A DNA stretch of 64,000 bases, taken from positions 62,001 to 126,000 of the forward strand of contig NZ_AMDP01000019.1 of the NCBI RefSeq assembly GCF_028128615.1, given 5' to 3'. The DNA comes from Enterococcus sp. 5H. GTDB lineage: Bacteria > Bacillota > Bacilli > Lactobacillales > Enterococcaceae. Each line of letters opens with the position of its first letter. Position 1 is the first letter of the stretch. Made by a program: the position numbers and the translations under genes. The notes under the pieces were generated by a model that was not told the DNA's origin, made no database searches, and saw only the letters and a program-made list of their open reading frames with translations. Shown one piece after another: positions 1 to 12,366 of this stretch.

Positions 1-98
1 CTGTAATTCATGCCCATGAAAAAATTCAACAACTAATGGAAAAAGACCCTGCGATTCAAAAAGAAGTGGGCGAAATCAAAAACTTACTTAATTCCTAG
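1..98 (+). CDS. dnaA: Chromosomal replication initiator DnaA (C-terminal end only)
   Basis: The window opens inside a reading frame whose last 31 codons (from base 3) read VIHAHEKIQQLMEKDP and onward, ending in EIKNLLNS and a TAG stop at 96-98. This matches the end of DnaA domain IV, the part that binds DnaA boxes. The position fits too: DnaA boxes and dnaN follow immediately, the standard order at Gram-positive origins. DnaA is the AAA+ initiator that melts oriC and loads the helicase. The rest of the gene lies to the left of the window. The call rests on this short tail plus context, both of which agree. Confidence 0.9.
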   Translation, partial: VIHAHEKIQQLMEKDPAIQKEVGEIKNLLNS

Positions 99-299
99 CT
101 TGTGGATAAAAAAGCCAAAAACAAAAAAGTTTTCCACAGCTTATACACAGGTGGAAAACTTTGCTATTATTTCATTTCCAGACTTTTCCACAGAATTAAC
201 AGGACCTACTACTTTTATTATTTATTTATATATAAATACAAAACAGTCTTAGCAAAATTTATGCTTTTAAAATCTATTTAAAAAAGGAGTTCAATCATT
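99..299. other. oriC: oriC: dnaA-dnaN intergenic origin with DnaA boxes and unwinding region
   Basis: DnaA-box 9-mers cluster here: an exact TGTGGATAA at 101-109, one-mismatch TTTTCCACA at 130-138 and 184-192, TTATACACA at 141-149, and the reverse-oriented GGTGGAAAA at 150-158. Right after the last box comes CTACTACTTTTATTATT (206-222), a run of three-base units whose complement reads 3'-GAT/GAA/AAT-type trios. That is the layout described for DnaA-trio elements in Bacillus origins, where DnaA opens one strand. An AT-only stretch follows to about 250. The box cluster is seen directly; the unwinding role is inferred from the family pattern. The dnaN ribosome site AAAGGAG lies at 283-289. Confidence 0.85.
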
Positions 300-1430
300 A
301 TGAAAGTAACTTTAAAAAGAAATACATTCTTACAAGAACTACAAACTGTTCAAAGAGCCATTTCCTCTAAAACAACTATTCCTATTTTAACAGGGGTAAA
401 AATTGTCTTAACAGACGAAGGTTTATCTTTAACAGGGAGTAATGCAGATATTTCTATTGAAAGTTTTTTAAGTCAAGATGACGAAAAAGCACAGATGAAC
501 ATTGAATCAACAGGAAGTATTGTTTTACAAGCTCGTTTTTTTGGAGAAATTATTCGTAAATTACCTGAAGATATGTTTACATTAGAAGTTTTAGAAAATA
601 ACCAAGTAGCAATTACTTCCGGAAAAGCTGATTTTACTGTAAATGGTTTGGATGCAGAAAATTATCCACATCTTCCTGTAATCGACGCTAAAAATCAAAT
701 TCAATTACCCGTTCACCTGTTAACAAAAATTATTAATGAAACAGGATTTGCGGTTTCTCTTCATGAAAGCCGTCCAATTTTAACTGGGGTTCATTTTATT
801 TTGGAAAATCAAAAATTATTAGCTGTTGCAACAGACTCACATCGTCTAAGCCAAAGAATCATTCCAATTGAACAAGCAGCTGAAAATTTTAATATTGTTA
901 TCCCAGGAAAAAGCTTAACTGAACTTTCTCGCTCGTTTACTAACGAAGAAGAAATGGTTGAAATTAGCATCATGGAAAACCAAGTATTATTTAAAACTCA
1001 AAATATGTATTTCTATTCTCGTTTGCTAGAAGGTAATTATCCTGATACTAATCGTCTAATTCCAACAAGCTTCAATACAGAAATTGACTTTTATGTTCCA
1101 GAACTATTATCAGCGATTGATCGTGCATCATTACTATCTCATGAAGGTCGTAACAATATTGTTCGTTTGGCGATTGCATCGGATTCTGTTGTTCTTTACG
1201 GAAACTCACCAGAAATTGGGAAAGTTGAAGAACCACTAAATTATGAAAAAGTAACGGGTGATCCATTAGAAATTTCTTTCAACCCAGATTATATGAAAGA
1301 TGCTTTACGTGCGTTTGGTGATATGAATATTACAGTTAAATTTATCTCTGCTATTCGTCCATTTACATTAGAACCAACAGAAACAGATTTAGACTTTATT
1401 CAATTAATCACGCCTGTACGTACAAACTAA
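300..1430 (+). CDS. dnaN: DNA polymerase III beta subunit (sliding clamp)
   Basis: This 376-residue protein has the usual length of a bacterial beta clamp. It starts MKVTLKRNTFLQELQTVQRAI, and carries the clamp-type stretches SRPILTGVHF and TDSHRLSQR in the middle third and FNPDYMKDALRAF near the end. The C-terminus LDFIQLITPVRTN matches the conserved clamp tail (consensus ...LILPVR). The clamp is a ring-shaped dimer that tethers polymerase to DNA and recruits mismatch-repair and initiation-control factors. The ATG has a good ribosome site (AAAGGAG, 10 bases upstream). It is followed by its own strong terminator, so it can be transcribed separately from the yaaA-recF-gyrB genes. Confidence 0.97.
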   Translation: MKVTLKRNTFLQELQTVQRAISSKTTIPILTGVKIVLTDEGLSLTGSNADISIESFLSQDDEKAQMNIESTGSIVLQARFFGEIIRKLPEDMFTLEVLENNQVAITSGKADFTVNGLDAENYPHLPVIDAKNQIQLPVHLLTKIINETGFAVSLHESRPILTGVHFILENQKLLAVATDSHRLSQRIIPIEQAAENFNIVIPGKSLTELSRSFTNEEEMVEISIMENQVLFKTQNMYFYSRLLEGNYPDTNRLIPTSFNTEIDFYVPELLSAIDRASLLSHEGRNNIVRLAIASDSVVLYGNSPEIGKVEEPLNYEKVTGDPLEISFNPDYMKDALRAFGDMNITVKFISAIRPFTLEPTETDLDFIQLITPVRTN

Positions 1431-1494
1431 AAAAGCAAAGAAAAACCTGCGATAGAGCTAAATACAAGCTTTGACGCAGGTTTTTTTGCTTTTC
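1431..1494 (+). terminator. Intrinsic terminator of dnaN
   Basis: AAAACCTGCG (1442-1451) pairs with CGCAGGTTTT (1475-1484), followed by a T run. Flanking AAAAGCAAA and TTTGCTTTT extend the stem, so it could also work on the opposite strand. The remaining intergenic bases up to the next promoter hold nothing else I can name. Confidence 0.85.
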
Positions 1495-1683
1495 TTCATA
1501 AAATACACTTCCAACAATTGCCTCGTTATAAGGTTCTAGAAAATGAAAACTATTGAAAATTTGTTTCAATACCTCAACTTATAAATTTCTTCTTAAAATG
1601 CATTTTAAGCCTCTTTTTATCATTAGAATATTTTTTATCGATTCTCATCAAAAGTGCTTAGAAAGAAAATTAGACGGATAAAT

Positions 1684-1712
1684 TTGTTTTCTGAGGTAAA
1701 AAAGAGTATAAT
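1684..1712 (+). promoter_or_regulatory. Sigma-A-type promoter for yaaA-recF-gyrB
   Basis: TTGTTT (1684-1689) and TATAAT (1707-1712) are separated by 17 bases. The -10 is a perfect consensus. The predicted start lies about 30 bases before the yaaA TTG codon. Confidence 0.65.
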
Positions 1713-1750
1713 ATTAGAGTAAAAGTGAAAATAAAAAAGAGGGATGCATA

Positions 1751-1979
1751 TTGAAAAAGACGCTTGTTTTAGAAACTGATTATATGACACTGGGTCAAGT
1801 CTTGAAAGAAGTCAATGTAATTAGCAGCGGCGGTCAGGCCAAATGGTACTTAGCTGAGAATAGTGTTTTCGTAGATGGGGAGATAGAGAATCGCCGCGGA
1901 AGAAAATTATATGCCGGCATGATGATCGAGATACCTGAAGAAGGTACTTTTTTTATGGTAAAAAAAGGCGAGCCGACTG

Positions 1980-1993
<14 letters not shown>
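1751..1993 (+). CDS. yaaA: S4-domain RNA-binding protein YaaA
   Basis: This 80-residue protein is made of essentially one S4 RNA-binding fold. The S4 signature is visible as LGQVLKEVNVISSGGQAKWYL, then VFVDGEIENRRGRKLYAGMMI. YaaA-type proteins sit between dnaN and recF in most Firmicutes and are thought to act in ribosome assembly or RNA binding; the exact target is unsettled. The start is TTG at 1751, supported by AGAGGG at 1738-1743; no in-frame ATG fits better. Its last 14 bases overlap the start of recF, so the two are translationally coupled. Confidence 0.9.
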
Positions 1994-5053
<3,060 letters not shown>

Positions 5054-5188
5054 TTAAGAAGGAGAATCTTTATCCTTTGAGCCAAGTGAATGAGATACTA
5101 CATTAACGTTTTGATCTTATCAACTTCTAACTATTTTTAAGGTTTAAAAGTTGAAGGTCGGACTTAGAAATTTAAAGGAGACAAGTTC

Positions 5189-7687
5189 ATGAGTGAAGAA
5201 ATGAAAGAAAACATTCAAGACGTCAATCTGACCAGTGAAATGAAAGAATCCTTCATTGACTATGCGATGAGTGTTATTGTGGCTCGGGCATTGCCGGATG
5301 TACGTGACGGGCTAAAACCTGTTCACCGCCGTATTTTATATGGAATGAATGAGTTGGGTGTTACACCTGACAAACCGCATAAAAAATCTGCCCGTATTGT
5401 TGGGGATGTTATGGGTAAGTATCACCCGCATGGTGACAGTGCGATTTATGAATCAATGGTACGGATGGCACAGCCGTTTAGTTACCGCAGTATGTTAGTA
5501 GACGGTCACGGAAACTTTGGTTCTGTCGATGGCGATGGAGCTGCTGCAATGCGTTATACCGAAGCAAGAATGAGTAAAATAGCGTCAGAAATGCTTCGTG
5601 ATATTAACAAAGATACCGTAAATTTCCATGGAAACTACGATGATTCTGAGCAAGAGCCTGATGTATTGCCTGCTCGCTTTCCTAACCTTTTAGTCAATGG
5701 TACAACAGGTATTGCAGTCGGAATGGCAACCAATATTCCGCCTCATAATTTATCCGAAGTTATTGAAGCTACTGGTCTTTTGATGGATAATCCAGAAGTT
5801 ACAACGCAAGAATTGATGGAAGTTTTACCAGGACCTGATTTCCCAACGGGTGGTTTAGTAATGGGTAAATCTGGTATTCGTCGTGCTTATGAAACTGGTA
5901 AAGGCTCGATTACAGTTCGCGCAAAAGTAGATATCACTGACATGCCGAATGGTAAAGAACGAATTTTAGTTACAGAATTGCCATACATGGTGAATAAAGC
6001 AAAATTAATCGAACGAATTTCAGAACTGCATCGTGATAAGCGAATTGAAGGTATTACTGATTTACGTGATGAATCTTCTCGTGAAGGAATGCGTATAGTT
6101 ATCGATGTTCGTCGCGACGTCAGTGCTTCTGTTATTTTGAATAACTTATATAAAATGACTGCTCTGCAAACCTCATTTGGGTTTAATATGCTAGCAATCG
6201 AAAAAGGCGTTCCGAAAATTTTAAGTCTGAAACAAATTCTTGAAAATTATGTGGAACACCAAAAAGAAGTTATTATCCGCCGTACTAAATTCGATAAGAG
6301 AAAAGCAGAATCTCGTGCGCATATTTTAGAAGGTTTACGTATTGCTTTAGATCATATTGATGAGATTATTTCAATTATCCGAAACTCAAAAGCAGACGAT
6401 GAAGCCAAAGCATCATTGATCGAGCGTTTTGAATTTTCTGATCGCCAAGCCCAAGCTATTTTGGATATGCGTTTACGTAGCTTAACTGGTTTGCAACGAG
6501 ATAAAATCGAAAATGAATACCAAGAATTATTAAAACTTATTGCTGATTTAGATGATATTTTAGGTCGTCCAGAACGTGTGATTGAAATTATCAAAACAGA
6601 ATTAGGCGATATTCGTGATAGATATGGTGATCCGCGCCGTACGGAATTATTAGTCGGTGAAGTGTTGAGTCTAGAAGACGAAGATTTGATAGAAGAGGCC
6701 GAAGTTGTCATTACTCTTACAAACAACGGCTATATCAAACGTGTCGCTAACAGCGAATTCCGTGCACAACGTCGTGGCGGTCGTGGTGTTCAAGGAATGG
6801 GCGTTCATGATGATGATTTCGTGAAAAATCTTGTATCTTGTTCAACCCATGATACCTTACTGTTCTTTACGAATAACGGAAAAGTGTATCGTGCGAAAGG
6901 GTATGAAATCCCAGAATATGGTAGAACAGCTAAAGGAATTCCGGTAATCAACCTATTAGGAATTGATTCAAGTGAGAAAATTCAAGCAATAATTGCTGTA
7001 GAAGGACAAGCAGAAGATGGACATTACTTATTCTTTACAACTCGTAAAGGGACAGTAAAACGAACTGCGGTAACAGCTTTTTCTAATATCAGAAGCAATG
7101 GTTTAATTGCGATTGGTTTGAAAGAAGACGATGAGTTAGTTAATGTTGTGTTGACTAATGGTGAGCAAAACATGATTATCGGAACCCATAACGGCTATTC
7201 TGTGACATTCGCTGAAACAGCGGTTCGTGACATGGGTCGTACAGCATCTGGTGTACGTGGTATTCGTCTAAGAGAAGATGATTACGTCGTAGGAGCCTCT
7301 TTATTGGACGCTGACACCGAAGTTCTAGTGTTGACGGAAAATGGTTACGGCAAACGAACAAAAGCCGCTGAGTATCCTGTAAAAGGCCGTGGCGGTAAAG
7401 GGATTAAAACAGCTAACATTACAGCCAAAAATGGTCCATTAGCCGGATTAACTACAGTTCGTGGAGATGAAGACATTTTAGTAATCACTAACAAAGGGGT
7501 TATTATTCGCTTCAACGTTGATTCTGTTTCGCAAACTGGACGTGCAACATTAGGTGTTCGTTTGATGAGAATGGAAGAAGATGCCAAAGTGGTAACAATG
7601 GCGGTTGTTGAACCTGAACCTGAAGAGATAGCAGAAGCTGAAGGTGTGGAGACAACAGTTGAGACACCAGAAACAACAGAAGAATAA
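5189..7687 (+). CDS. gyrA: DNA gyrase subunit A
   Basis: An 832-residue GyrA. The breakage-reunion domain has the catalytic tyrosine in [12 protein letters not shown]. The quinolone-resistance region reads [12 protein letters not shown] with Ser84 and Glu88 (local numbering) in the wild-type state, so no classic fluoroquinolone substitution is seen. The C-terminal half holds the beta-pinwheel blades and the GyrA box [10 protein letters not shown] that separates GyrA from ParC. The tail is acidic ([16 protein letters not shown]). GyrA cuts and rejoins DNA as part of gyrase. The ribosome site AAAGGAG sits just before the ATG. The spacer from gyrB contains a short inverted repeat (CAACTT...AAGTTG) but no convincing promoter. 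A terminator follows. Confidence 0.97.
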   Translation: MSEEMKENIQDVNLTSEMKESFIDYAMSVIVARALPDVRDGLKPVHRRILYGMNELGVTPDKPHKKSARIVGDVMGKYHPHGDSAIYESMVRMAQPFSYRSMLVDGHGNFGSVDGDGAAAMRYTEARMSKIASEMLRDINKDTVNFHGNYDDSEQEPDVLPARFPNLLVNGTTGIAVGMATNIPPHNLSEVIEATGLLMDNPEVTTQELMEVLPGPDFPTGGLVMGKSGIRRAYETGKGSITVRAKVDITDMPNGKERILVTELPYMVNKAKLIERISELHRDKRIEGITDLRDESSREGMRIVIDVRRDVSASVILNNLYKMTALQTSFGFNMLAIEKGVPKILSLKQILENYVEHQKEVIIRRTKFDKRKAESRAHILEGLRIALDHIDEIISIIRNSKADDEAKASLIERFEFSDRQAQAILDMRLRSLTGLQRDKIENEYQELLKLIADLDDILGRPERVIEIIKTELGDIRDRYGDPRRTELLVGEVLSLEDEDLIEEAEVVITLTNNGYIKRVANSEFRAQRRGGRGVQGMGVHDDDFVKNLVSCSTHDTLLFFTNNGKVYRAKGYEIPEYGRTAKGIPVINLLGIDSSEKIQAIIAVEGQAEDGHYLFFTTRKGTVKRTAVTAFSNIRSNGLIAIGLKEDDELVNVVLTNGEQNMIIGTHNGYSVTFAETAVRDMGRTASGVRGIRLREDDYVVGASLLDADTEVLVLTENGYGKRTKAAEYPVKGRGGKGIKTANITAKNGPLAGLTTVRGDEDILVITNKGVIIRFNVDSVSQTGRATLGVRLMRMEEDAKVVTMAVVEPEPEEIAEAEGVETTVETPETTEE

Positions 7688-7693
7688 AAAATT

Positions 7694-7728
7694 AACTGTT
7701 TCGATTTAATTATCGGAACAGTTTTTTT
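7694..7728 (+). terminator. Intrinsic terminator of gyrA
   Basis: AACTGTT-CGAT (7694-7705) pairs with ATCG-AACAGTT (7712-7723) around a short loop, then a T run. It closes the origin-proximal yaaA-to-gyrA unit. Confidence 0.85.
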
Positions 7729-7832
7729 GATGAAATAAAAAATATTCCAAAGAATAATATTATTAATTAAAAATACGAATTTCATTGTTTTTCAGATATG
7801 AAAAAAATAAATTTCGAAAGAATTTAAACGTC

Positions 7833-7850
7833 AGAATGTAAATACATTCT
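7833..7850. promoter_or_regulatory. 18-bp perfect palindrome upstream of the WxL locus (operator candidate)
   Basis: AGAATGTA-AA-TACATTCT is a perfect 8+2+8 palindrome in the 500-base gap between gyrA and the first surface-protein gene. Perfect short palindromes of this size often bind dimeric repressors, but I cannot name the regulator. The rest of the gap (7729-8245) is very AT-rich. It has a 17-codon open frame at 7958-8011 behind a good ribosome site, and two copies of AAGAAATAGTTTT (near 8085 and 8144). No longer gene is visible. Confidence 0.4.
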
Positions 7851-7957
7851 AAATGAATGAAAAATAATACTATTTTAAAAACAGGAAATTTCATTTTTTT
7901 TAATTCTATTTTTCACACATATGTTATTTTAAAAAAACGACAGAAGGAGTTGAAACG

Positions 7958-8011
7958 TTGATTTATAATAATTTACCAATAGTTATTGATTCTTATTTAA
8001 CCATATGTTAG
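7958..8011 (+). other. Possible 17-codon leader ORF
   Basis: A TTG codon at 7958 lies eight bases after AGAAGGAG and opens a 17-codon frame (MIYNNLPIVIDSYLTIC). It could be a regulatory leader peptide for the WxL genes or the decayed start of a lost gene. Only the ribosome site supports it. Confidence 0.15.
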
Positions 8012-8245
8012 GCTGAATATTGTTGTTTTATAATTTATTGCAAGTAAATATTAGTGGAAAAGGAGACTCAAAATGGGACGGAACAAGAAATAGTTTTTTT
8101 TGCTTTTTTTTAATGTTGTACGTCAGAACACTGATTCATTACATAAGAAATAGTTTTGGATTTCTTAGGAAAAATAGAAGTTTAAAGTGGATTTTATGAA
8201 GAAGTGTTTTTTTACGGATGCTTATTTTGAAATGGGAAATGAAAT

Positions 8246-10132
8246 ATGAAAAAAATACTATATAGAACAAGTAGCCTATTATTAATTGTTAGCTTAATGC
8301 AACTAGCTCCAGTACACGCTAGTTCTTTAGACAATATTGAGGGTGATTATCCTGTTAGTTTTAGTACTTTGATTGATGAGCAAAATTTTCCTCCACGTCT
8401 GTCGGAAGATGTCTTGTCTGATCCTTCTGAGTTGGCAGAAGATAACAGCTTACGACCTGAATCTGATCCGAAACTAGAGATTATAGTTGATGCTGAAACT
8501 GAATATATAGTAAGTGAAGGTACAGTAATTGATGAGAGGTTTATAAAAGAAAAAATTATCAATCAGATACTTATATCAAATAATCTAATCGCAAAAGATC
8601 AGATTGAGATTGTGATAACCAATCAGTTTTTCTCATCTGACTATGAACAAGAAATTAGCTACTCTGTATTTGGAAAATACAGACAGTCTTTATTATCGAA
8701 CGAAATAGATTATTCTATTCAACTAAACCTTAAAGTAACGTTTGAAGAGGCAAAGCTTACAGCAAAACCAAGTACAGTAACGACAGTTTTAGGGACAAAA
8801 GATGACGAACAAGATCTATATTCATTTGTTCAAGAAGTGAAATTAGGCGATCAATATTTAACAGAAGATCAATACACAGTTCAGCTTCAAGATACGATAG
8901 CGACCGATGTAACGGGTCAAAAAAAAGTAACCGTTCAAGTATTGTTAAATGCAGATCCTTCAAAACAAACAACAGTAGAAACTACGGTCAATGTGCGCTG
9001 GGGTAAAAGTATTGCCATTAGTGGTGAATGGACCGGAACAGATGCAAGAAGGATTGTATCTGCGCTAACACTTCATCCTGGTCCTAGTATTTCGTTAGAA
9101 TCTGGTCAAGGAGCGAGTAGTTTAGATTATAGTTCGTTACCAACATTTAATAATCCGTTCTTTTCAACAGTATCGTTTTATCAAGCGGATGAATCAGGTA
9201 TCTTGAACTTAAGTTTGACTCCAAATCAACAGTTTTCATTAAAATCTAAAGACACGCCAAAACAAATCAAAGAATTATGGGTTAGTGAAATTGGCGAGCG
9301 GGTCAAGGTTGAAATGGGTGATATTATCCAAATCTGGCATGGACGTAAAACAGGTGAAAAATATGAAAGACCATGGCTATATTTAATTGACAATGAAACT
9401 TTTTTCGATAATACAAATGGTCTGAATGAGGTTTACTATGAAATAACTGATGAAGGATTTAAACAAGTACAATTAAATAGCTTTACGACGAACGAACTGA
9501 CTGTTCCGATTTACACAAACAATGCCTACTTTAATGACCATATTGACGAATTTATTAATGTTGAAGGACTTTTAAATATATCAAAAGAATTTTTAGTCTA
9601 TCCTGATACTACTAGCTCTGGGGAAAAAGAAGCAGTAATCAGAGTTGAACAAACAATGAGTTCGGGAAAAAAAATCCAATATGATTACGTCATTAATGTG
9701 TATGTGGAAGAAGGGGAACTTAATTTATCCGTACCGCAATTTATTACTTTTAGTGACTTTACACTTCAATCAGAGAAACAGTTAGTTGGTCGAAACAATG
9801 GCGCTTTAGAATTAGCTATACAAGATAGCCGTGGAGCTGGATTACAGGGAAATTATACGCTAAATTTGGGAATGGATGATAATAGTTTATTGGGGCAATA
9901 TCTTGTTTACAAAGACTCAGCTAACGGACAGGAACAATTCTTGAATCACTCATCGATTCAAATATTTACCTCCAGCCTTGAAGAAAACCCGGATTCACCA
10001 TCTGAAAACACACCGTTGCATACGTGGGATACTGAAAGAGGATTATTTTTAAGTATTCCAGCTGATGAACCATTAAAAGCACAAACATATACAGGGACAT
10101 TAAAATGGACCTTGACTGCCGGACCATCATAA
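8246..10132 (+). CDS. Large WxL-type surface protein
   Basis: A 628-residue secreted protein. Residues 1-26 form a signal peptide (MKKILYRTSSLLLIVSLMQL, then APVHA). The middle (roughly residues 165-250) reads like a bacterial Ig-like bottom-fold module with TVLGTKDDEQDLYSFVQEV and TVETTVNVRWG. The C-terminus ends in TYTGTLKWTLTAGPS, the distal motif of the WxL cell-wall-binding domain, which attaches proteins non-covalently to peptidoglycan. The proximal WxL motif is not obvious (GNYTLNL at the expected place). It is followed by a small WxL protein and a DUF916 protein, the usual three-part WxL locus of enterococci, so it probably belongs to a surface complex. The ribosome site is weak, and expression may depend on the long upstream region. 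The ligand is unknown. Confidence 0.8.
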   Translation: MKKILYRTSSLLLIVSLMQLAPVHASSLDNIEGDYPVSFSTLIDEQNFPPRLSEDVLSDPSELAEDNSLRPESDPKLEIIVDAETEYIVSEGTVIDERFIKEKIINQILISNNLIAKDQIEIVITNQFFSSDYEQEISYSVFGKYRQSLLSNEIDYSIQLNLKVTFEEAKLTAKPSTVTTVLGTKDDEQDLYSFVQEVKLGDQYLTEDQYTVQLQDTIATDVTGQKKVTVQVLLNADPSKQTTVETTVNVRWGKSIAISGEWTGTDARRIVSALTLHPGPSISLESGQGASSLDYSSLPTFNNPFFSTVSFYQADESGILNLSLTPNQQFSLKSKDTPKQIKELWVSEIGERVKVEMGDIIQIWHGRKTGEKYERPWLYLIDNETFFDNTNGLNEVYYEITDEGFKQVQLNSFTTNELTVPIYTNNAYFNDHIDEFINVEGLLNISKEFLVYPDTTSSGEKEAVIRVEQTMSSGKKIQYDYVINVYVEEGELNLSVPQFITFSDFTLQSEKQLVGRNNGALELAIQDSRGAGLQGNYTLNLGMDDNSLLGQYLVYKDSANGQEQFLNHSSIQIFTSSLEENPDSPSENTPLHTWDTERGLFLSIPADEPLKAQTYTGTLKWTLTAGPS

Positions 10133-10249
10133 AAAAGAAAAGAAGCATTTTTTTCAACAGTATTGTGATCTATTTCATTTAATAATGGCTTGCTATAAAA
10201 TTCAACAACCAATGAAGAAATAAAGGTGAAATAAAAAGGAGAATATAAA

Positions 10250-10750
10250 ATGAAAAAAGTTTTAATTAATGGGTTAGTAACAGGAATGTTGTTTGGAACT
10301 GTACAGGTAGCAATGCCAGCATATGCGGATGTGTTAAAAGGCGAAACTATTGCTAAAACAAGTATTGAAGGTGGGGAGCTGTTAATTTCAGCTACTAATG
10401 AACTTAATTTTGGTGCCCTAACATTAGGAACAGAGGCGTTAACTACAATTAAAAAAACAGGCGAAATCACTGTTTCTGATTACCGGGGAACTTATGTAGG
10501 ATGGGATGTAAAAATTGCTAAAGCGGATGTTGGAACTTGGGATAATGCAATGCTGATCGATATTACTAATGTTGATAATGCAGTAAATACAGCGCCACAA
10601 AACTTCGCAGCACAAGCCAAAGCAGAGAGCTATGATTTAGTTCAAGAAAAACCATTTGACGCAACATTGAGTGTTCCAAATAGTGTAAATGCCGGAGATT
10701 ACAGCACAACCTTAACTTGGACGTTAACAAGCGGACCAGAAGGCAACTAG
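10250..10750 (+). CDS. Small WxL domain surface protein
   Basis: A 166-residue protein consisting of a signal peptide (cleavage near AMPAYA-D) and one WxL domain. Both landmark motifs are visible: VGWDVKI near residue 84, and YSTTLTWTLTSGPEGN at the extreme C-terminus. Small WxL proteins bind the cell wall without covalent linkage and assemble with a large WxL protein and a DUF916 membrane protein, both of which flank it here. The ribosome site AAAAGGAG is strong. It is separated from the upstream gene by about 120 bases without a clear terminator, so co-transcription is likely. Confidence 0.88.
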   Translation: MKKVLINGLVTGMLFGTVQVAMPAYADVLKGETIAKTSIEGGELLISATNELNFGALTLGTEALTTIKKTGEITVSDYRGTYVGWDVKIAKADVGTWDNAMLIDITNVDNAVNTAPQNFAAQAKAESYDLVQEKPFDATLSVPNSVNAGDYSTTLTWTLTSGPEGN

Positions 10751-10763
10751 AAAAGCGCAGTAA

Positions 10764-10805
10764 GAGTCTGAAGCAAAATGATTTTATTCGTTTTGTTTCG
10801 GGCTC
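10764..10805. repeat. Member of the intergenic palindrome family (weak hairpin)
   Basis: GAGTCTGAAGCAAAAT (10764 onward) is partly complementary to TTTTGTTTCGGGCTC (ending 10805). It resembles the GGGACAAAACT palindromes seen elsewhere, with more mismatches. It lies between the small WxL gene and the true start of the DUF916 gene and may attenuate transcription. Confidence 0.5.
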
Positions 10806-10831
10806 TAAAATTAGGTAAAGGAATTAAAAAT

Positions 10832-11845
10832 ATGAAAAAAGTAATGATTATATTGTTTCTAAGTATTTTTTTCAGTGTGGTAAATCCACTGGTGAGCATG
10901 GCAGAAGAGGGAATTGATTTTTCGGTGAAACCTCAAATGACGAGTAGTCAAATTGGTGATAATGACAGCTATTTTAACCTTCGTTCTGATTCTGATAAAA
11001 AAGAAACGTTACCGATTAAAATTACGAATCATTCACAAGCTGAAGTCACATACATAGTTAATGTAAATACAGCAACAACAAATATAAACGGCATTATCGA
11101 TTATAGTCAACAGGATACTAAATTAATTGAAACAGAATACCAACTTACGAACCTCGTTGAAAAACGGGAACAAACAGTCTCAATCCCCGGCGGAGCAGAA
11201 AAAATTGTAAACATCACTCTAACAATGCCGAAAAATTCATTTGACGGTATTATTCTAGGCGGAATAATAGTTGCTAAAAAGCAAAATGAGCAAAACAAAG
11301 CTAAGAATACTATTAAAAATGAATTTCAATATGCTATAGCGGTCCAGCTTTCAAATAATGACAAAGAGGTTGACTCAGAGTTAACAGGCGGAAATGTTGA
11401 ATTAACACAAATCAACAAAAGAAATGCTGTTCAAATGACAATAAAAAACCCCCAACCAAAGCTTTTAAAGCAAGTTGAAGGGACATTCACCATTAAGAAA
11501 AAAGGGCAGAATGCAGCGATTGTTGAAGAAAAACGAAGTGCCATGAGTATAGCTCCAAATAGTGAATTTTCTTTATTTACCATGCTGAATGATAAATTTA
11601 AATCTGGTGAATATACGTATACAGTAAACCTGAAAAATGCTGAAGGGGACTGGACGTTTAGTCAAGATTTTTCAATCAAACAAAAACAAGCTAGAGATTT
11701 AAATGAAACATCAGTTGATCAAACACCTAAACAGTTTTCTTGGCGGCTTATCGTTACAATTATGGGAATCATTATTTTGGCATTAGCAGCAGCGCTGGGA
11801 TATACTTTGTGGAAATTTCAGAAAGCGAAAAAAACATCTAATTAA
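10832..11845 (+). CDS. WxL-associated DUF916/DUF3324 membrane-anchored surface protein
   Basis: A 337-residue protein from the ATG at 10832, which follows AAAGGA. An in-frame codon at 10778 has no ribosome site and lies in the hairpin repeat. Signal peptide to about residue 25 (NPLVSMAEE). The extracellular part starts IDFSVKPQMTSSQIGD, typical of the DUF916 peptidoglycan-binding domain, and continues into a DUF3324-like domain (LTGGNVELTQINKRNAVQM). One transmembrane helix near the C-terminus (LIVTIMGIIILALAAALGY) precedes a short basic tail KFQKAKKTSN. In enterococci such proteins partner with WxL proteins to build surface complexes linked to host or bile interaction. It is the last gene of the three-gene WxL unit. 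Confidence 0.9.
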   Translation: MKKVMIILFLSIFFSVVNPLVSMAEEGIDFSVKPQMTSSQIGDNDSYFNLRSDSDKKETLPIKITNHSQAEVTYIVNVNTATTNINGIIDYSQQDTKLIETEYQLTNLVEKREQTVSIPGGAEKIVNITLTMPKNSFDGIILGGIIVAKKQNEQNKAKNTIKNEFQYAIAVQLSNNDKEVDSELTGGNVELTQINKRNAVQMTIKNPQPKLLKQVEGTFTIKKKGQNAAIVEEKRSAMSIAPNSEFSLFTMLNDKFKSGEYTYTVNLKNAEGDWTFSQDFSIKQKQARDLNETSVDQTPKQFSWRLIVTIMGIIILALAAALGYTLWKFQKAKKTSN

Positions 11846-11855
11846 TTCTAAGTGG

Positions 11856-11897
11856 GTGAGTGGGACAAAACTAAAGACCAGCTTTGCTTCACTTACT
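11856..11897. repeat. Intergenic palindrome family member between convergent genes
   Basis: GTGAGTGGGACAAAACT and a degraded right arm (AGCTTTGCTTCACTTAC) form an imperfect hairpin. It sits between the DUF916 gene and the oppositely oriented thioesterase gene, where a bidirectional terminator is expected. Confidence 0.65.
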
Positions 11898-11962
11898 ACT
11901 ATAAATCTAAAAATAAGTAAATAGAGGTTAAACTTATCGACGGATGAGTTTAACCTCTAATC

Positions 11963-12337
11963 TTAGTACATTTTTATTTTCTGATTCATCAATGTACAGC
12001 GTCCGACTGCGGTCAGTTCCCCATTATCATTAAAAATTTTTCCTTCCCATACTTGAAGAGATCGACCTATACGATCTGCGGTAGCAATCACGGTCAAAGT
12101 TCCACCAACGATGCTTTTTAAATGATTAATTTGAAGATCAATACCTGCAGCATAAGAACCTTCAGCCAAATGTTCATTTGCCCCCAAACTGCAAGCTGTT
12201 TCGATTAAAACGCCATTCATACCACCATGTAAAATCCCATAAGGTTGTTTATGAAATTCTTCTATTTTCATTGATAATACTACTTTTTCTTTAGATAGTT
12301 CAGTTGTTTCAATATTTAAATAGTCTAATAGATGCAT
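11963..12337 (-). CDS. PaaI/YdiI-type hotdog thioesterase, candidate DHNA-CoA hydrolase
   Basis: A 124-residue hotdog-fold protein. The family signature reads QPYGILHGGMNGVLIETACSLGAN, with the HGG loop and the glutamate expected to polarise water in this subfamily, followed by GIDLQINHLKSIVGGTLTVIA. Family members hydrolyse acyl-CoA. YdiI-type enzymes hydrolyse 1,4-dihydroxy-2-naphthoyl-CoA in menaquinone synthesis. The men operon 4 kb away encodes MenB but no thioesterase, so this gene is a reasonable MenI candidate. That is inference; a general PaaI-like role is possible. It is transcribed leftward, 29 bases downstream of the next gene, behind AAGGAT. The two probably form one small operon. 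Confidence 0.75.
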   Translation of the reverse strand: MHLLDYLNIETTELSKEKVVLSMKIEEFHKQPYGILHGGMNGVLIETACSLGANEHLAEGSYAAGIDLQINHLKSIVGGTLTVIATADRIGRSLQVWEGKIFNDNGELTAVGRCTLMNQKIKMY

Positions 12338-12366
12338 TGAATGATATCCTTTCTTTTAGCCCGAGG

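Noticed and set aside
5054-5188. Leader-peptide-like frame after AAGGAG in the gyrB-gyrA spacer (TTG near 5077)
   Set aside because: Only nine codons, non-standard start and no attenuator structure; likely a chance ribosome site.
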